Positions 29,866 through 38,664 of a stretch of DNA of 64,000 bases are shown here, in pieces; within the stretch, counting starts at the first letter, position 1, and each line of letters begins with the position of its first letter. The DNA is from Planctomycetota bacterium. GTDB taxonomy: Bacteria > Planctomycetota > UBA1135 > GCA-002686595. The DNA is taken from NCBI GenBank assembly GCA_020853575.1, contig JADYYP010000081.1:62001-126000 (forward strand), in the 5' to 3' direction. A program made the translations under genes and the position numbers. Below the pieces are notes generated by a model. That model saw only the letters and a program-made list of their open reading frames with translations. It searched no databases and was not told where the DNA came from.

Positions 29866-30564
29866 ATGTGTCATTCGTCGTGTCTCGTCGTGTCGGGAGT
29901 CGCGCTCGCATCGCTGCTCGGAAGTTGCGCCATTGCGCCGTACGAGCGGGCCACCAAGCCTTATAGCGAGCTGGCCTATCCGGGCTTTTTCGATGTCGGC
30001 ATCGGCGCGACCTACCTCAACCGCGCGACCTCGCGCTCCGACGACGAGGCGGGTGGACTGGCGCTGTCGCTCAAGGCTTATCCATTGGGACGCTGGTATT
30101 CGACGAAGCGTGATTCGACCCCTGCTCTGATCGAGAGTGGGGTCGAGGCTTTGAAAGGCGCAAAGGCGGACATCAACTCTGCGAGCGGGACTGGCAGTAG
30201 CGACGAGAAAGAGAAGGCGCTCGCGAAAACGGCCGACGAGACGACCGCGAAGTTGGACTCGATTCTCACGGGAATCGCCGCCTACAAGCCCAACGAGCTG
30301 TTCGTCGTGCGCGAGCGTGAGGGACTCGAGAACCGCCTCTCGGTGACCTACGGCATCAACGTCGCCGAGTTCGAGGGCGGCGACTTCTCCAAGGACGTGC
30401 AATTGATCGGACTGGGGTTCGACGTGACACCCGAGTTCGCGATCGTCGCCGGGGTGGCGTTCTATCGCGATGAGGTCCAACACGACGTCGACACCGCTTA
30501 CTACTACGGAATCTCGATCAACGTCTACGCCTTCAAGAACCTGCTGACCGCAGCTTCCCAATGA
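29866..30564 (+). CDS. Lipoprotein, possible outer-membrane-associated, unknown
   Basis: A 232-residue protein with a lipoprotein signal (ASLLGSC, Cys21). The mature part alternates polar and hydrophobic residues and ends in strands such as FAIVAGVAFYRDEV and YYGISINVYAF, suggesting a beta-rich fold. A Lys/Glu/Ala-rich helical insert lies around residues 85-140. No known domain is seen. It overlaps the lipase-like gene by 4 bp, so the two are probably cotranscribed. The 250 bp upstream have no gene. Confidence 0.65.
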   Translation: MCHSSCLVVSGVALASLLGSCAIAPYERATKPYSELAYPGFFDVGIGATYLNRATSRSDDEAGGLALSLKAYPLGRWYSTKRDSTPALIESGVEALKGAKADINSASGTGSSDEKEKALAKTADETTAKLDSILTGIAAYKPNELFVVREREGLENRLSVTYGINVAEFEGGDFSKDVQLIGLGFDVTPEFAIVAGVAFYRDEVQHDVDTAYYYGISINVYAFKNLLTAASQ

Positions 30565-32201
30565 GCTTCGCCCGCGCAGCTTGGCTGGCGCTCGCAGGCG
30601 CGCTCGCCGGCGCCTGTTCCAGCGTCGAGCGCAATCCCGAGGTCGTGCGTGCGCACGTCCTCGCGGTCGATCGCAGGGGTGAGGCGATCGATCCCTGCAG
30701 CGCACCGCTGCTCGGGTGGGGAGCGCATCGGGCATTCAGCGAGCTGGAGCAAGAGCAGCGACGCGCCGCGATGATCGGCGCGGTGGAGCAGTTTGCGTTC
30801 ACTGGCGTGCAGACGGCGCTCGATCCGGAGAGCGCGTCGAGAGCGGCATCGAGCGCCGACGCATCCAGCCACGCCGCGACCCGTCCACACGAACCTCGAC
30901 GCGTCGTCGTCTTCATCCACGGCGGCCTCAATTCGCAGAGCGGTGCGCTCGACCGCGCCATGCACTTGATCGAGCCCATGCGCGAGGACGGTGTCTATCC
31001 GATCTTCATCAACTGGCAGTCGTCGCTGTTCTCGAGTTGGACGGACCACGTGTTTCTCGTGCGGCACGGAGCCCAAGATCGTTTGCTTTCGGCGCTGACC
31101 TGGCCGTTCGTGCTGGCGGCGGACGTGCTGCGAGCGATCGGTCGCGCGCCGATGACGATCTACCACGAGCTCGACAGCGCGCTCAAGACGACCAGTTGGT
31201 ACCGCAGTGGCGACCAGGAACTCGTGCGCGAGATCGCGCGCGAGCTCGAATTGAGAGATGGGCTGGCGGAACGCGACTCCGCCAGCCGGTGCGTTGCGCC
31301 GGAGCTGGACATCGACACCTCGATCACCGCCGACGACGGCGGCGACGGCTTCGGGCGGCTGGTGTTCGATTTGGCGCTGGTGCTGCCGCACGCGTTGCTC
31401 GGCGTGGTGATCGACGTCGGCGGGACGGGTAGCTGGGAGCAGATGCACCGGCGGACCACGCTGATGCTCGAGAGCGAGGCGTCCTATCGAGCGACTCGAC
31501 CCGGACAGCGCACGACGGCGGCCGTGCCGGACCTCTTCGCGCACTTGGCCGAGCTCCAGACCGAGCTGGAAGGTCCCGGAAAACCCGGACTGCAGATCGA
31601 CTTGGTGACCCACAGCATGGGCTGCATCGTCGCCAACGGTCTGCTCAGCAACGTCGTCCCACCCCACGCGACGCAATCGAGCGCGAACCCGCGCATGCCG
31701 CGCTTCACGAACATCGTGTACATGGCCGATGCGGACACGGTCGGGCGCACCGAGCGCTGTGTGTACGGCTACATGCTCGCACAGCAATCCGAGGAGGCAC
31801 GCGCGACGCATTTCTATCGACTCGCGCTGCACGACCGCGCCGAGGTTGCCGAGAGCAGTTGGTTCGGGATCGCGCCCAAGGGATCGCTCTTGGCCTGGAT
31901 CGACCAGAAGTTCGCCGCCGCACCGAGCCTGATCGATCAGCGCGCGGGCAAGCTCGTCAATCTGCTGTTCTCGGCGCACCGCGTGCCACCGGAGCTGGTG
32001 GGGCGCGTGCACATCAAGTCCTTCGGATTCCCTTCCAACGACCACCGCGGTCAGCCGACGATCCACGGGGACTTCTCGCTCGCGCGCTTCTGGGATCCGG
32101 CATTCTTCCAGCCTCGCCCTCACACGGATCTTTCGGCCGGGCCGGGCGCGGATCGCGAGCGTGCGTCCGCTCCATCCGCCACGCGACAGCGCATCGATTG
32201 A
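30561..32201 (+). CDS. Alpha/beta-hydrolase lipoprotein (lipase/esterase-like)
   Basis: A 546-residue protein with a lipoprotein signal (ALAGAC, about Cys19). The alpha/beta-hydrolase fold begins near residue 113 (VVVFIHGGLN, oxyanion loop), and the nucleophile elbow is LVTHSMGC with Ser352. Between them lies a long insert (about 140-330) with a hydrophobic helix that may be a lid. His near the C-terminus (VHIKSFGFPSNDH) is a candidate base. It probably hydrolyses lipids or esters at the cell surface. ATG at 30561 overlaps the upstream lipoprotein stop (ATGA). Confidence 0.78.
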   Translation: MSFARAAWLALAGALAGACSSVERNPEVVRAHVLAVDRRGEAIDPCSAPLLGWGAHRAFSELEQEQRRAAMIGAVEQFAFTGVQTALDPESASRAASSADASSHAATRPHEPRRVVVFIHGGLNSQSGALDRAMHLIEPMREDGVYPIFINWQSSLFSSWTDHVFLVRHGAQDRLLSALTWPFVLAADVLRAIGRAPMTIYHELDSALKTTSWYRSGDQELVREIARELELRDGLAERDSASRCVAPELDIDTSITADDGGDGFGRLVFDLALVLPHALLGVVIDVGGTGSWEQMHRRTTLMLESEASYRATRPGQRTTAAVPDLFAHLAELQTELEGPGKPGLQIDLVTHSMGCIVANGLLSNVVPPHATQSSANPRMPRFTNIVYMADADTVGRTERCVYGYMLAQQSEEARATHFYRLALHDRAEVAESSWFGIAPKGSLLAWIDQKFAAAPSLIDQRAGKLVNLLFSAHRVPPELVGRVHIKSFGFPSNDHRGQPTIHGDFSLARFWDPAFFQPRPHTDLSAGPGADRERASAPSATRQRID

Positions 32202-32339
32202 TCGCCGCGCCTTCCAGAGCTTCCGTCAAAGCTCTGCACGGAATCGCGCACCAGTAAGGCGCTCTCGCTGCGCTCGCTATACTCCCGGCCCTCCACGAAA
32301 TCCTCCACCAGAAGTCCTCTGCCTGAGAGGTTCCACGAC

Positions 32340-33050
32340 ATGCACAAGAGTTGTCTCGTCCTCGCCCTCAGCTCGCTCTCGGCGAGCTGCGTCATCCACA
32401 AGCACCAAGAGCCGATGCCGCCGAAGCCCGCTGCCGGCGCGACCGAGAGTGGCCAGTCGGATCCGGGCATGCCGGCGTTCGCCGCCGAGGAAGCGAAATC
32501 GCGCCCCGCGACGCGCATGCTGAGCCTGCGCCTGGGCGAATCCGAGATCGACGACTTCGACGACACCGACACCGAGGACCAGTTCACTGCGGGCCTCGAT
32601 TTCCTCTACCGACCCCAATTCACGAACATGGGCGTCGAGGCCGGCGTGCTGTTCACGGGCAACACCGAGGAAGACACCGGGCTGCTCGCCGGCGCCGGTC
32701 CGGAGACGGTCGACGAAATCACCCACAGCACCGCCGAGCTGTACGCGGGCTTGCGCCTGATGCCGGTGCACAGCCGCGCGATCGACACCTACCTGGGCAT
32801 CGGCGTGACGCTGATCTCGGTCGCGGAGTCGAGCGAGTCTTCGACGGGCGCCGACGCCGACGACGAGGACACGACCGTTGGCGCGTACGCGCGCATCGGT
32901 TTCTCGGTGCCGATCGATCCCATGACCATCGGCGTCGACTTCCGCATCGTGCGCTTCACCGACGTCGACTTGGACACGCGCGTCGCTAGCCAGCGCGTCG
33001 ACGACGTCGATTCCGAGCAGGTGACGCTGTTCGTCGGCTGGAGCTTCTGA
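32340..33050 (+). CDS. Lipoprotein with probable outer-membrane beta-barrel-like domain
   Basis: A 236-residue protein. A lipoprotein signal (LSASC, about Cys17) is followed by a Pro/Ala linker and, from about residue 58, amphipathic strands (MLSLRLGESEI, AGLDFLYRPQF, GVEAGVLFTG) ending in VTLFVGWSF, an aromatic-terminal strand of the kind found in outer-membrane barrels. A lipoprotein signal combined with a barrel-like body is unusual. A TATACT element lies at 32278-32283, 56 bp before the ATG. Function unknown. Confidence 0.65.
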   Translation: MHKSCLVLALSSLSASCVIHKHQEPMPPKPAAGATESGQSDPGMPAFAAEEAKSRPATRMLSLRLGESEIDDFDDTDTEDQFTAGLDFLYRPQFTNMGVEAGVLFTGNTEEDTGLLAGAGPETVDEITHSTAELYAGLRLMPVHSRAIDTYLGIGVTLISVAESSESSTGADADDEDTTVGAYARIGFSVPIDPMTIGVDFRIVRFTDVDLDTRVASQRVDDVDSEQVTLFVGWSF

Positions 33051-33068
33051 ACGCGCGCCGAGCGACAC

Positions 33069-33100
33069 GCTCTCGAGCGCTCTCGAACGCTCTCGAACGC
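33069..33100. repeat. Short 10-bp tandem repeat, about three copies
   Basis: Three copies of GCTCTCGA(G/A)C in tandem, between the lipoprotein stop and the inverted repeat. Too short to be a mobile or CRISPR repeat. Confidence 0.6.
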
Positions 33101-33133
33101 GAGGCAGGTCGCGGCACACGCCGCACCTGCCTC
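33101..33133. terminator. Inverted repeat between convergent genes, probable bidirectional terminator
   Basis: GAGGCAGGT (33101-33109) pairs with ACCTGCCTC (33125-33133), and the inner GCGGC/GCCGC extends the stem past a one-base bulge, with an ACAC loop. It lies between the lipoprotein gene (+) and polA (-). There is no strong T-tract, so factor-independent termination is uncertain. Confidence 0.5.
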
Positions 33134-33192
33134 GCTCGCTTCTCCCAGGGCTCTGCCGCCGGCGGGTTCTCGATCGCGCAGTGCCTGGCTGC

Positions 33193-35901
33193 TCAGTGCG
33201 CCTCGAGCCACGAGCGCCCGTGGCCGGTCTCGACGTGCAGCGGAACGCTGAGCTCCACGGCGCGCTCCATGCACTCGCGCACCACCGCGCGCGTGTCGTC
33301 GAGCTCGCGCGCGGGCACCTCGAGCACCAACTCGTCGTGCACTTGGAGCAGCATGCGGCCGGAGAGCGACGAGCGCTCGAGTCGTGTCTCGAGATCGATC
33401 ATGGCCTTCTTGATGATGTCCGCGGCCGAGCCTTGCACCGGGGTGTTGACCGCGGCGTTCTCGGCGAAGGCGCGCAGCCGCGGCTCGTCGGAGTTGATGT
33501 CCGCCATCGCGCGTTTGCGGCCGAAGAGCGTCTCGACGTAGCCCTTGGCGCGCGCCGCCTCGAGCACGCCTTCGCGCCAGCCGCGCACGCGCGGGAACGA
33601 CAGGAAGTAGCGCTCGATGAAGTTGCGCGCCTCGACCACCGAAAGGCCGGTCTCGCGCGCCAGGCGCGCCGGCCCCATGCCGTAGAGCAGCCCGAAGTTG
33701 ACGGCTTTCGCGCGGCTGCGCATCTCGCGCGTCACCAGTTGCTCGGCGACGTCGAAGATCACGCTGGCGGTCGAGGTGTGGATGTCCTTGCCCGCCGCGA
33801 AGGCCTGCTTCATGCGCTCGTCGCCCGCGAGGTGCGCCATGATCCGCAGCTCGACCTGGCTGTAGTCCGCCGACAACAGCAGCCACTCGCCGTGCTCGTC
33901 CGGCGGTCGCGCGACGAACGCGGCGCGCAACTTCCGGCCGCGCTCGGTGCGCACCGGGATGTTCTGCAGATTCGGGTCGCTCGATGCCAGTCGCCCGGTC
34001 GCCGCCGTCACCTGGCTGAACGAGCAGTGCACGCGTCCCGTGCGCGGGTTGACGTAGCGCGGCAAGGCGTCCACGTAGGTGCCCTTGAGCTTCTGCAACT
34101 CGCGGTACTCGAGCAGCTGGCGCACGATCTCGACGTCGCCGTAGCCCTGCGAGAGCGTGTCGTAGTCGGTGGCGTAGCCTGTCTGCGTCTTGCGCGGCCG
34201 CTTGATCCCGGCCTGCTCGTGGATCTTGAGCTTCTCGAAGAACAGCTCGCCGAGCGCCTTGGGGCTGTTGAGGTTGAGCTCCTCGCCGGCCAGCTTGGCG
34301 AACTCGCTCTGGCGCTGGGCGATTTCCAACTCGAGCTCGCGGCCGAGCTCCTCGATCAAGGCCACGTCGATGCGGATCCCGCGCTCTTCCATGGCAGTCA
34401 ACACTGGCACGAGCGGCATCTCGAGCTCGCGGAACAGGCGCTCGTTGTGGGTCTCGCCGAGCTCCTTCGCCAGCACCTCGTACAGTCGCCAGGTGACGTC
34501 GGCGTCCTCGCAGGCGTACTCGGCGACCTTGGCGACCGCGACCTGGTCCATGGTGATCTGCTTGGCGCCCTTGCCGATCAGCTCGCTGGTCGGGATCTTC
34601 GCGATGCCGAAGTAGGTCAGCGCGAGCTCGTCGAGGTTGTGGCGCCGCGTGCTGCCATGGATCGTGAACGACGCGACCATCGTGTCGAACTGGGCTGCGG
34701 GAAGGCGCACGCCGTGGGAGCGCAGTACCAGCGCGTCGTACTTGTGGTTCTGGCCGACGCGCACCAGCCCGGCGTCGCACAGGATCGGCCGCAGTCGCTC
34801 GAGCAGCGCGGCGCGACCGCCGGCGAGCAGCGGCGGCTCCGCGTTGAACGGTACGTACCAGGCCTTTCCGCTGGAGCACGAGAACGACAGTCCGACCAGC
34901 TGCGCTTCGAGCGGGAACAGGCTGGTGGTTTCGCTGTCGAGCGCGAAGGCGCCCGCGGCGCGCAGCTCGCGCAGCATCTCGTCCAGCTCGCTCTCGCTCT
35001 GGATGCAGCGGTAGTCGCGCGTTTCCGCGACCGCCACGCGCTGCTCGACCTTCTTGAGCAAGCTGACGAAGCCCATGCGGCGGAAGAACTCGGCCGTGGC
35101 TCGAGCGTCTGGCTCGTAGCGCGGCAACTCGTCGATCCCGGGGTCGAGCGGCACGTCGCGCCGGATCGTCACCAGGTCCAGCGACAGCAGCAGGTTCTCG
35201 CGGTCGCGCACGAGGTGCTCGCGCGCCTTGCCCTTGACGCGCTCGAGTCCAGCCAGCACGCCCGCGACCGAGCCGAACTCGGAAATCAGCTTGATCGCGC
35301 CCTTCTCGCCGATGCCCTGGACGCCCGGGACGTTGTCCGAGGCGTCACCCATGATCGCGAGCACGTCGATGACGTGGTCGGGCGTCGTGCCGAACTTCTC
35401 CTTCACGGCCTCGAAGCTCTCGAGCGCGACGTCGACTCCCTGCTTGAACACGTTGTAGAGCGTCACGTGCTCGTCGACGAGCTGCATCATGTCCTTGTCG
35501 CCCGAGACGATCAGTACTTCCCAGCCGCGCTTGGCTGCCGCGGTCGAGAGCGTCCCGATCACGTCATCCGCTTCGTAGCCGCGCACCTCGTAGATCGGGA
35601 TGCCGTGGGCGCGCACCAGCTCGCGCAGCCAGTCGAGCTGCGCCACGAGCTCGTCGGGGATCTTCTCGCGCGTCGCCTTGTACTCGCCGTACTGGCGGTG
35701 ACGAAAGGTCGGCCCCGGCGGATCGAAGGCCACCGCGATGCGCTCGGGGTGCTCGTTGTCGAGGATGCGGCGCAGGGTCAATGCGAAGCCGTAGGTCGCA
35801 CCGCAGGGCTGGCCCTCGGGCGTGGTCAGCCCCGAGCGCTGCAGCGCGAAGTGGGAGCGATAGGCCAGCGCGGTCCCGTCGAGCAAGAAGAGTCTCGGCA
35901 T
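33193..35901 (-). CDS. polA: DNA polymerase I
   Basis: A 902-residue protein with all three domains. The 5'-nuclease lies at about 1-290 (DGTALAYRSHFAL, GYEADDVIGT, VSGDKDMMQLV, IMGDASDNVPG). The 3'-5' exonuclease begins at FALDSETTS with the metal-binding DxE retained, so proofreading should be active. The family A polymerase has DYSQVELR, the O-helix RSRAKAVNFGLLYGMG and VHDELVLE. It serves in Okazaki-fragment maturation and repair. ATG at 35901 matches the usual MPRLFLLDG-type start. It diverges from the kinase-like gene at 35996. Confidence 0.96.
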   Translation of the reverse strand: MPRLFLLDGTALAYRSHFALQRSGLTTPEGQPCGATYGFALTLRRILDNEHPERIAVAFDPPGPTFRHRQYGEYKATREKIPDELVAQLDWLRELVRAHGIPIYEVRGYEADDVIGTLSTAAAKRGWEVLIVSGDKDMMQLVDEHVTLYNVFKQGVDVALESFEAVKEKFGTTPDHVIDVLAIMGDASDNVPGVQGIGEKGAIKLISEFGSVAGVLAGLERVKGKAREHLVRDRENLLLSLDLVTIRRDVPLDPGIDELPRYEPDARATAEFFRRMGFVSLLKKVEQRVAVAETRDYRCIQSESELDEMLRELRAAGAFALDSETTSLFPLEAQLVGLSFSCSSGKAWYVPFNAEPPLLAGGRAALLERLRPILCDAGLVRVGQNHKYDALVLRSHGVRLPAAQFDTMVASFTIHGSTRRHNLDELALTYFGIAKIPTSELIGKGAKQITMDQVAVAKVAEYACEDADVTWRLYEVLAKELGETHNERLFRELEMPLVPVLTAMEERGIRIDVALIEELGRELELEIAQRQSEFAKLAGEELNLNSPKALGELFFEKLKIHEQAGIKRPRKTQTGYATDYDTLSQGYGDVEIVRQLLEYRELQKLKGTYVDALPRYVNPRTGRVHCSFSQVTAATGRLASSDPNLQNIPVRTERGRKLRAAFVARPPDEHGEWLLLSADYSQVELRIMAHLAGDERMKQAFAAGKDIHTSTASVIFDVAEQLVTREMRSRAKAVNFGLLYGMGPARLARETGLSVVEARNFIERYFLSFPRVRGWREGVLEAARAKGYVETLFGRKRAMADINSDEPRLRAFAENAAVNTPVQGSAADIIKKAMIDLETRLERSSLSGRMLLQVHDELVLEVPARELDDTRAVVRECMERAVELSVPLHVETGHGRSWLEAH

Positions 35902-35995
35902 GGGCGGATCGTAGCGGCGCGGCGGGGAATCACGAGCGCGAGAACGGCGCCGCGCCGTTCCGCGAGGAGCACTCGGTCGCGTACACTGCGCGGCG

Positions 35996-36868
35996 GTGGA
36001 CTCCGCGTCGAAAGGCCTGCTCAAGCTCGCGCCGGACATCGCTTCGCTCGAAGCCTTGGGCGCGCACGCGCTCGACGATTTCCTGGCCGACCCGCCGGCC
36101 TTGGTCACGGCCGATCGCATCCGCCCGCGCGGTGCGGCGCTCGAGGTTCCGTTGCCCGGGACGCCCGACGAGCGCGGCCGACAGCGCGAGCGACCGCGCG
36201 GAGCGGGCACGGGCCTGCTGCTGCTCCAGCGCTTCCCCTCGGGCGGGATCGAGGGCCTGCGTGCACGACTGACGCACCCGCGCAGCACCTCGCGCGCCGC
36301 CCGGCAGTGGAACCTGATCTGCCACCTGCAGGCCAACGGGGTCGCGGCTCCGCAGTTGGTCGCGCTCGGCGAGCGCGGCGGCGCTCCGTTGGGCGCCGAG
36401 TCGTTCCTGCTCACGCGCGCGCTCGAGGGCTTCGTGCCGGTCGCGCGCTGGCTCGCGGAGGAGCGTGACGCGTCGCGTCGACGCCGCGGGTTGAAGTCGA
36501 TCGCGCTCGCCTGCGCTCAGACCTTGCGCTGCGGCGCGTGGTTGCCGAGGACGACGCTCTCGGGGCTCTCGATCCACGTCGAGGACGACAGTTGCGCGGC
36601 GCTCAAGATCGTCAACTTGAAGAGCGAGCAAGCGCTGTTGCGCACGCGCGGCTTGGTGCGGGCGCGGCTGCCGGCCGTGGCCTTCACGGAGTTCGAGCGC
36701 GGCCGGATCCTGTCCCGGATCTCGGCGCGGCGGCGCGACCAGTGGTTGACGGCGCTGGCGCGCGAAGCTCGCACGCTGACCAGCGAGCGCGAGCGAGCGG
36801 TGTTCGCCGCGCGGATCTTGGGAGCGAGCTCCGAGCTCGCGCTGCTCGCGGCGCGCTGCCGGAGTTGA
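35996..36868 (+). CDS. WaaP/Kdo-kinase-like protein with degenerate active site
   Basis: A 290-residue protein whose middle (ARQWNLICHLQANGVAAPQLVALG, then SFLLTRALEGFVPV) resembles the N-lobe and hinge of LPS core heptose/Kdo kinases. The catalytic loop, normally HxxGxxHRDxY, reads GAWLPRTTLS, and the metal-binding DL segment reads IVNLKS. The catalytic Asp and the DFG-like Asp therefore both seem lost. It is probably a pseudokinase or a protein with another role. GTG at 35996 is preceded by TACACT (35982-35987, 8 nt gap). It converges on recJ with 12 bp between the stops. Confidence 0.6.
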   Translation: MDSASKGLLKLAPDIASLEALGAHALDDFLADPPALVTADRIRPRGAALEVPLPGTPDERGRQRERPRGAGTGLLLLQRFPSGGIEGLRARLTHPRSTSRAARQWNLICHLQANGVAAPQLVALGERGGAPLGAESFLLTRALEGFVPVARWLAEERDASRRRRGLKSIALACAQTLRCGAWLPRTTLSGLSIHVEDDSCAALKIVNLKSEQALLRTRGLVRARLPAVAFTEFERGRILSRISARRRDQWLTALAREARTLTSERERAVFAARILGASSELALLAARCRS

Positions 36869-36880
36869 GCGCGAGCGGCG

Positions 36881-38626
36881 CTACGCCACCGGCACCGCGC
36901 CGACACGGAAGTCGTGGATCAACAGCTCCAGTGTCTTCTCGCCGCGGAACACGTTCCAGCGCGGCGTGTGCACCAAGTGCAACGGGAGACCTAGCGCCAA
37001 CTCCGATTGGCGCGCGGCCATCCCGAAAGCCAACGCCTTGAGCACGCGCTCACCGCGCCGCACGCGCAGGATCATGTGGGTGCGGTCCTCGCCGACGACA
37101 CGCGGCAGCTCGGCCAGTCGCACGTCGCTCGACATCAGCACGGGCTTCTCGTTCCGCTCGCCGAAGGGCTCGAGCGCGTCGATGTGGCGCATCAAGCGCT
37201 CGTCGATGTGCTCGAAGGAGAGCTCGCCGTCGATCCACAGCGGCTGCGCCGCGTGCTCGGACCCGGCGAGCAACTCGGTCGCCCGCGCGCAGATCGCATG
37301 GCGCGCCGCGTCGACGTGCTCGGCCAGGATCTCGCAACCCGCGGCCTGGGCGTGACCGCCGTAGCGCAAGAAGTACTCGCGTCCGCCGTGCAGCGCATCG
37401 AGCACGTCGAAACCGGCGACCGAGCGCGCGCTGCCGCGCCCGCGGTCACCCTCGAGACCGATCACCAGCGACGGCCGTTGAAAGCGCGTCGACACGCGCG
37501 CCGCGACGATGCCGACCACGCCCGGATGCCAACCTTGGCCCGCGAGCACCAGCACCGGATTCGCGCGCGGGTCGGCGAAGCGCGCCGCTTGCTCGAAGGC
37601 CTGGGCGCAGATCAGGGCCTCGACGCGCTTGCGCTCTTGATTCAAGGCCTCGAGCCCTTGGGCCAGCTCGCGCGCGCGCAGCGGATCGTCGCTGAGCAGG
37701 AGCTCGACGGCGCGCGCCGCCGTGTCCAAGCGACCCGCCGCGTTGAGCCGCGGGCCGATCTTGAAGCCCACGTCCTCGGCGAGCAACGGCTGGCCCGCCA
37801 GGCCACAGGCCGCGAGCAGGGCCTTGAGCCCGACGTTGGTCGTGCCTTCGAGCGCGCTCAGTCCGCGCCTCGCGAGCACGCGATTCTCTAGCACCAACGG
37901 GACCACGTCGCACACCGTCGCGATCGCCACGTAGGCCATGGCATCGCTGAGGAAGCGCTTCAGGTCGTCGCGTACGCGCCGCGCGCCGGAGATGCGCTGC
38001 GCGACACCCCAGGCGAGCTTGAAGGCGACGCCCGCACCGCACAGCTCGCGGAACGGGTAGCGCGAGCTGGCCAGCTTCGGATTGACGATCGCGACGGCCT
38101 CGGGCAGCGCGCCGAGCGGGGGCTCGTGGTGATCGGTCACGATGGTGTCGACGCCCGCGGCCGCGAGCTCGGCGATGGTCGCCGCCGCCGAGGTCCCGTT
38201 GTCGACGCTGATCACCAGCTTGGCGCCGCTCGAGCGCGCGCGCTCGACGGAGTGCGCGCCGAACGAATAGCCGTCGGTCAGGCGATGCGGGATGTGCCAC
38301 TGGGCGCGCGCGCCGAGCAGTTGGAACAGGCGCATCAAGAGCACCGTGCCCGTGACGCCGTCGACGTCGTAGTCGCCGTGCACCAAGATCGTCTCGCCGC
38401 GCTCGATCGCGAGCGCGATGCGCTCGGACGCGCGCTCCATCCCGGGCAATTCCGCTGGGTCGTGCAGCGCGTGCAAGCTGGCCTCGAGATGGCGCGTGGT
38501 GGCGTCGCCCGCGACGTGCCCGCGCGCGGCCAGAACCTGGGCCACGACCTCGGGCACTCCGTTGCGCCGCACCAGCTCGGCGACCACGCTCGAATCCGGG
38601 CGACGCAATTTCCAGGGACGACTCAC
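36881..38626 (-). CDS. recJ: Single-stranded-DNA-specific exonuclease RecJ
   Basis: A 581-residue DHH-family nuclease. Motifs are HGDYDVDGVTGT (the Asp cluster), SVDNGTSA, the DHH motif TDHHEPP, then LNAAGRLD and the DHHA1 part ending GGHAQAAGC, followed by an OB-like C-terminal domain. It degrades ssDNA 5' to 3' in recombination and mismatch repair. GTG at 38626 is preferred because homology begins just after it (SRPWKLRRP). It diverges from selA with 38 bp between the start codons. Confidence 0.95.
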   Translation of the reverse strand: MSRPWKLRRPDSSVVAELVRRNGVPEVVAQVLAARGHVAGDATTRHLEASLHALHDPAELPGMERASERIALAIERGETILVHGDYDVDGVTGTVLLMRLFQLLGARAQWHIPHRLTDGYSFGAHSVERARSSGAKLVISVDNGTSAAATIAELAAAGVDTIVTDHHEPPLGALPEAVAIVNPKLASSRYPFRELCGAGVAFKLAWGVAQRISGARRVRDDLKRFLSDAMAYVAIATVCDVVPLVLENRVLARRGLSALEGTTNVGLKALLAACGLAGQPLLAEDVGFKIGPRLNAAGRLDTAARAVELLLSDDPLRARELAQGLEALNQERKRVEALICAQAFEQAARFADPRANPVLVLAGQGWHPGVVGIVAARVSTRFQRPSLVIGLEGDRGRGSARSVAGFDVLDALHGGREYFLRYGGHAQAAGCEILAEHVDAARHAICARATELLAGSEHAAQPLWIDGELSFEHIDERLMRHIDALEPFGERNEKPVLMSSDVRLAELPRVVGEDRTHMILRVRRGERVLKALAFGMAARQSELALGLPLHLVHTPRWNVFRGEKTLELLIHDFRVGAVPVA

Positions 38627-38652
38627 GGCGGCGGATTCTACTGGTGGCGGCG

Positions 38653-38658
38653 TACACT
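38653..38658 (+). promoter_or_regulatory. -10-like TACACT, 6 nt before the selA ATG
   Basis: TACACT lies 6 nt upstream of ATG 38665 with no Shine-Dalgarno between, which predicts a leaderless selA mRNA. It sits in the 38 bp between the divergent recJ and selA starts. Confidence 0.5.
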
Positions 38659-38664
38659 GAGCGC

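Noticed and set aside
33069-33100. CRISPR or mobile-element repeat
   Set aside because: Repeat unit is 10 bp, tandem, without spacers or cas genes; simple sequence next to a hairpin.
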